Assembly (NCBI RefSeq): GCF_000003815.2
Contig: NC_049991.1
Coordinates: forward strand, 5,027,766 to 5,090,955
Direction of reading: 5' to 3'
Length of the DNA stretch: 63,190 nt
Source of the DNA: Branchiostoma floridae
Taxonomy: Eukaryota; Chordata; Leptocardii; Amphioxiformes; Branchiostomatidae
Shown: one piece after another, positions 58,639 through 63,190 of the stretch
Position numbering within the stretch: position 1 is the first letter of the stretch
How the letters are laid out: every line of letters starts with the position of its first letter
Made by a program: the position numbers and the translations under genes
Notes under the pieces: model-generated
The model's database searches: none
Seen by the model: only the letters and a program-made list of their open reading frames with translations
What the model was told of the DNA's origin: nothing

Positions 58639-58897
58639 CTGTCGAAAGGTGTACTTGGGTCAGCAGGTGTCCAAACTTCGTTGCACATGCGTAACACTCC
58701 AGTTGAAAGTTAGTCCGGCGGATATATTTGTTGTAACAGGCTTGGTGAACATTTGTGTCCAGTCCGTAGTACGTACCATGATGTTGCTTCAGCAACAAAG
58801 CAGGCGTGGCTGTTCCCAGACAGAGCTTCGCTGAAATAAAAGTAACTAATAGAAAGGCAAATGTTTTGCGAAAATGCAGAAGTCTTCCCCGTAGCAT
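58639..58897 (-). CDS. Unidentified first exon with signal peptide
   Basis: From ATG, 86 codons run to a strong donor (ACAG|GTGAGT, phase 1). Residues about 12-28 (FAFLLVTFISAKLCLG) look like a signal peptide or anchor. The rest has four cysteines in HQACYN and LECYACA. I do not recognise the family and found no convincing next exon. Its phase fits exon 2 of sialyltransferase A, but that join would remove half the L-sialylmotif. A partial duplicate lies across the gap at 59370-59460. Confidence 0.5.
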
Positions 58898-58912
58898 TTT
58901 GTGAAGGTAGTC

Positions 58913-59012
58913 NNNNNNNNNNNNNNNNNNNNNNNNNNNNNNNNNNNNNNNNNNNNNNNNNNNNNNNNNNNNNNNNNNNNNNNNNNNNNNNNNNNNNNNN
59001 NNNNNNNNNNNN
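58913..59012. other. Assembly gap (100 N)
   Basis: A fixed-size run of 100 unknown bases, directly after the sequence that is repeated at 59370-59460. Confidence 0.99.
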
Positions 59013-59129
59013 CTGGATTATTCTTTCTTATGTTCAGTCCGATTGATCAGGACAAATGGCACTGACATCTGACCTCTGACCGCAATGACCGTCCAATGAC
59101 CCTATGAGTTTGTGATCTTGAGTTGTTTT

Positions 59130-59350
59130 TGTTATTAAGTATGAGTTGTTATTCTTTTGAGTTTTCCTAAGTTGCTTGTATGATTTACAAACCCGAATTG
59201 GATTATTGCTTTGTTATGTTCAATCCTATGTTTGTATTTATCTTTTGTACTTTGAGTTATTATTATTGTTATAGGGCTCCCTTGGAAATCAGTTACCACG
59301 TTAACTGAAGGGACTACCCTAAAGATCAATAAATAAATAAATAAATAAAT
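59130..59350 (+). mobile_element. LINE 3' end with (AAAT)n tail
   Basis: 'gggctcccttggaaatcagtt' ... 'gaagggactaccctaaa' then GATC and AATA repeats is a typical LINE 3' terminus. The reverse transcriptase part is absent or in the gap. Confidence 0.75.
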
Positions 59351-59369
59351 ACTGTAGTATAGCAACACA

Positions 59370-59465
59370 GAGCTTCGCTGAAATAAATGTAACTGGTAGA
59401 AAGGCAAAATTTTTGCGAAAATGCAGAAGTCTTCCCCGTAGCCTTTTGTGAAGGTAGTCAAATAC
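59370..59465 (-). pseudogene. Partial duplicate of the signal-peptide exon
   Basis: Encodes RGRLLHFRKNFAFLPV then FISAKLC, nearly identical to the start of the exon at 58897, then diverges into the LINE tail. It has no donor and no ATG in place. Probably a broken copy or an assembly duplicate around the gap. Confidence 0.65.
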
Positions 59466-59959
59466 TGTAGTATACCAACAATTACTATCCGTCTTCATCA
59501 TGCTGGTTGTATCCCAATAAGTCACCGTGATGCAAGTCAGGCTGACGCAACACATTACCCGTAACCAGGAAGGGTCTTACCCGGCTCGAGCGGCATTTTT
59601 CCGAAGGCCGTATGTCAACAATCTTTTATCCCCTAAGCGTGGCGTCATTGTTGGTTTATTTACACACCGCTCTTATTAATACCTCTTTAATACGACCTGG
59701 ATGCTCGCACAGGGTGTAGCCTAGGCCGGTCTCTGAAGTCCCAATTTTGTCCCGGGCTGATTTCAACTGTGAGTTAACAAAGTCATGGGGCCCGGCCGTG
59801 CTTAAAATAGCCTGATAGCGACAGGGGTCAACTCCAAAAGTGCAAAAAAAAGACCCAGTAAACTACCCTTCGGGGCCCTTTCTCAAATTCTGATTGTAGC
59901 ATTACTTGGTATGGTATTTTGTCATTGCCTGCACATTTGTTTTCAGCTTTTCATGCCGG

Positions 59960-61070
59960 TGTGACAGCGTTCTCGCCCCCCCGTGATCTCGCCCCCCCGG
60001 GGGCGAAATCACTAGCGATCTCGCCCTCCCCGGCTAGTGATCTCGCCCCCCTACCTCGCCCCCCTTTAGCGATTTCGCCCCCCCCCCCAAAAAAGGGTTT
60101 ACATGACATTTTAGAAGTTGATTGGTATAAATCACACAATGCAGTTTCAGAATGATATAAGTACACGAGTTTGATACATAACTCCATCCATAGTATCAAT
60201 ATTAACGTAAGTACATGGCAATAAGATAGTTGAACTTGTTTCAGACAAGGAGGGTTGGGTCCCTTGTATTCCCTTTATTGCATGTACCAGAGTCTCGACA
60301 TGAGATATATTTAATTGTATTCACCTGTCCTCAAGCAACCTATATATCTCCAATATGAAGTCTCTACCACAAAAGAACTATGTCATGTCTTTATTGATTA
60401 TGCAAATAAGGTATTCATTAGAATAATGCACATTTTGGTGTATGCACCTGGCCAAGGGGTATCTTCACCTTCAATATGACTGTTTTTCTAGTATTTAGAA
60501 ACTGGTACGTTATATGCACCTACCCTATGGATATCTTCACCTCCAATATGACTGTTTTTCTAGTATTTAGGAACTGGTGTTTTACCCGTGTTTCAAGACT
60601 GGTACTTGACCATTTTTTGTAGCATTTAGCAACAGGTATATGAACTTGTGCGTAGATAGTGTTTATAATGAGAAACTATTATTCACTTGTGTTTTTCTTA
60701 GTGCTTTGGAAATGTTTTCTGCACAAGAAAGAGAATACTGTGACAAATTGAAAACATATAGTTGACGTATTCCGTACCATAGACGGTGTTGATTTATACG
60801 TTCACAATAGCATTGTTTTCTATGCCACCTCTGCCATGTCAGCTGCAAAAAAAATTGTCTTTTCAATGTAGTGTTTGCACCGAACAAGGTATGACATCTT
60901 ACGGTAATAAGGTGCCATATAGGTACCAGGTAACTATGTTACTCCCAGGTGCAGTATAGTACCAGGTAGCGCACCTAATATGTAGTAACCAGCTGTTCTT
61001 AAGACCCCTCCGAGGAATACTAGTAATGTTCTGGGGGGGGGGGGGCGAAAACGCTAAAGGGGGGCGAGGA
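59960..61070. mobile_element. About 1-kb element bounded by G/C-rich inverted repeats
   Basis: At 60055-60090, 'ctttagcgatttcgcccccc' has its inverse at 61031-61069 ('ggggcgaaaacgctaaaggg'), and both have 'ctcgcc'/'ggcgag' outward. The left side has extra 'gatctcgcccccc' repeats from about 59975. Between are two 75-bp tandem units (60430-60590). No transposase frame. Confidence 0.6.
60430..60590. repeat. Two-copy tandem repeat of about 78 bp
   Basis: 'caatatgactgtttttctag' followed by TATTTAG and AACTGG occurs at about 60474 and 60552, each with 'atatcttcacct' or 'gtatcttcacct' before it. Confidence 0.8.
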
Positions 61071-61278
61071 GGAACCTCTTGCATCCTTGGTCGGAAGTCC
61101 TCCTAGGAGATGGAAACTCCGAACAACAAAGCCAACGGTATGGTGGCTTTGAAAAGGCGTCTTTGACACCTTCAACGGAAGTAATCGTTATGAGTAATGA
61201 GCAAGCTCAACTTCCAAAGCTACATTTTACAGAACAAAAATCATGGCAAAAATATAGTTTTGAATGAAGAAGATATCG

Positions 61279-63011
61279 CTAGCATTGGGTCTGTGAAAAC
61301 CCTCCCAAAACAACCACGCCTGTATCTTCTATTACTTTTTCAGGAGTCAGTGACAAAGTCCTGATATAAACTCTTTCGTGGCTGTAGGGGTGCCAGTCAT
61401 GTTGTTTCTCCTCATTGAAGTAATACATGACTTCTGTGTCGTCCTTGTTGGAAGGAACGAGCTCGTAAACATAGACCAGGTTACAGAGGTGCATCATCAT
61501 CACAACACCTGCAAAACAGAACGCAGTCACGTGGTCAGCACAAAAATCATGCACGGTGACGAGGTTTTCAAGAGTCATCATCGAAAACAATATTTTGGCA
61601 AAATAGCTACATCATAGGAGGTAAAAAGTTGAGAAGTCCTGTTCGATTATACATGTATGTATGACATCCACGTACGCATCCATTTTGTCCGTTTCCAACA
61701 ATAAAATAGAATTTTTCAATTTGTATGTCATCCAAATGAACTGCAAAATGAGTGAATACATGCCGTAAAGTGTAAGGTATTTAAAAAATGGGTAATAAAG
61801 TCGTGGAATTCCAAAGTACATGTAAATTCTAAAATCAAACAGGAAGATGTGAAAAATCACAACTAGATTTAGGCACTGAAGGAAATCGTACGTTTCTGAC
61901 ATTAAGGCCAAAACTTCTCACCGAGTATGCCCGAACTTAAGTTTGGCCTCATCTTTGTGTCGCACATGTTTGTAGATTTGCAGAACTCCACCAACTCCGC
62001 CAGTACACCATTCCCGAACAGAGGTCTCTGTATAAAAGGCAACGCCCTGTTTGGATACGTCTTCTTGTATTTGATCAAGTTGTCAAAACAACGAAATTTG
62101 TCGCGTTTGTTGTTAATTTTTTGTCGTTGCAAGTTGATGGCGTTCATGTTTCTGATAACCAGAGTCCCATGTCTGAAAATGGTACTGTTCTCACTCCAGA
62201 ATTCCTCTGTGCAGTACCGGTGCGGGATTTGTGTGTTGATCAGACGAAAGTCCGTCCGGTTTCCGACGAACTGTTCAAACTTGTGTGTGGGAGCGCAGTT
62301 GAATCTCAGCACGGCATCGTGACTGTCTGAAAGAAAAGTGAATATATCTGCTAGTGGGCTACCCTTCGTTTGCAACATGTCTCAATGTGACTCAAGACAA
62401 CGTTGAGGGCGTAAACGAAAATCACAAAGGTTTGATTTAAAGCAATTCTAGTTCACCTTTATCCGCATGGTAACCTATATCCGTTGCTTTTTACAAACGG
62501 GGTACTTAGGGGTATCAAGTCAACGGATGGTGGTTTTAAATTGCAATATTTTCAAAATATTCCAGTTTGAAACCAACGGATATAGGTTACCCCGCGGATA
62601 AAGGTGAACTAGCGTTAACTATTGTAACGTACCTATTTCCTGCCCGTACGAGTGAAACCTCAGGGCGTGGCTACTACTGACGACTGCGCACGAATTAAAG
62701 TGCACCAACTTCTCCAGGCTCTCCTCCGGCAAGACGTCCTTGTTTTTATCTTGCGGTGCCTGTTTCCTTGTTATGGTGGAAAACGGAACTTTTTTCTTCA
62801 GTTTACATGACATCTCCTGTCGTAGTTTGGGCAGTTCGCGCGAATTCATGTATTTCGTATTTCGTAGCATTGAAAGTTGCGTTCGCTTACCACCCATAGC
62901 TTTATAGGCTTTCAACACAGACCTGGTCCTCAAAGACTTCGGCAAGATCCCATAAATCACTACACAAATAAGTAGTCCAGCAGCCAGACGTAGTAGTGTC
63001 CTTTTTGCCAT
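61279..63011 (-). CDS. ST6Gal-type sialyltransferase, gene B
   Basis: Three exons on the minus strand (62633-63011, 61922-62326, 61279-61508) give 337 residues. Exons 2 and 3 are the same length as in gene A (405 and 230 bases). Exon 1 is 81 bases (27 codons) shorter, all lost from the stem. The L-motif (CAVVSS ... DSHDAVLRFN), the S-motif (SSGILG, VVMMMHLCN) and HPYSHE are kept, so the enzyme should be active. The S-motif Asp after Cys in gene A is Asn here. A shorter stem usually changes the distance from the Golgi membrane and acceptor choice; that is inference. An upstream in-frame ATG (63095) exists, but the ATG at 63011 aligns with gene A. Confidence 0.93.
62455..62615. mobile_element. 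TTTATCCGCGGGGTAACC-family MITE in ST6Gal B intron 1
   Basis: A full-length member with both arms: 'ctagttcacctttatccgc' and 'gcggataaaggtgaactag'. It is in the same intron position as in gene A. Confidence 0.88.
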
Positions 63012-63124
63012 GATTTGTGTTGCGTTGATCTTCTTTCTTTCAAACACGTCACGAAGTAGTGTTCGGAATGTGTAATATCTGCAAAAAACAAACAAGCGAA
63101 AACATATAGAATATGTGTCGATGT

Positions 63125-63190
63125 AACGTTAGGTTAGACATCCAGGTAATAAGATACACCAAAAAGTAATTACTCAAGCAACTGGATATG
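63125..63190. mobile_element. Foldback-family arm at the window edge
   Basis: 'ggttagacatccaggtaata' and 'actcaagcaactggatatg' match the left arm of the foldback at 25119. The element is cut by the end of the window. Confidence 0.75.

Overview
This window looks like nuclear DNA of an invertebrate chordate, most likely a lancelet (Branchiostoma). Genes are split by many introns with GT/AG borders. The protein families are metazoan: a CCDC57-type centrosomal coiled coil, ST6Gal sialyltransferases, a CRAL-TRIO tocopherol-transfer-like protein and a protein with a RHIM-like amyloid motif. The non-coding DNA is full of short inverted-repeat elements, LINE 3' ends and tRNA-derived SINEs. The species call is inference; no marker gene proves it. 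Three runs of N interrupt the assembly (3954-4101, 10041-10140, 58913-59012).

Layout. 1-8.4 kb: no coding gene that I can support; mobile elements and a candidate promoter with an untranslated first exon at about 6.0-6.4 kb. 8.4-16.0 kb (+): a five-exon type II membrane protein with an NPMY-rich tail, a stalk of 22 identical-length 11-residue repeats, a PAN/apple module and a hevein-like 8-cysteine module. 16-26 kb: no gene seen; repeats plus a duplicate of the 5-6.4 kb promoter region. 26.0-26.9 kb (-): an intronless CRAL-TRIO protein. 27.7-47.1 kb (-): a complete 20-exon CCDC57 orthologue (1,091 codons, every splice phase consistent). Its introns carry a jockey/CR1-like retrotransposon and at least five tandem arrays. 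48.0-52.5 kb (+): head-to-head with CCDC57, a gene joining a RHIM-like motif to an NB-ARC-type 'arm' and TPRs, without an NB-ARC. 55.3-57.9 and 61.3-63.0 kb (-): two tandem three-exon ST6Gal-type sialyltransferase genes, with an unidentified signal-peptide exon between them.

Functionally, several genes suit cell-surface recognition or innate immunity (the PAN/hevein receptor, the RHIM-TPR protein, the sialyltransferases), while CCDC57 and the CRAL-TRIO protein are housekeeping. No joint pathway is shown by the sequence. The two most unusual signals are the RHIM-TPR gene and three separate arrays inside CCDC57. In each array an exon's 3' end together with its splice donor has been multiplied into the following intron.
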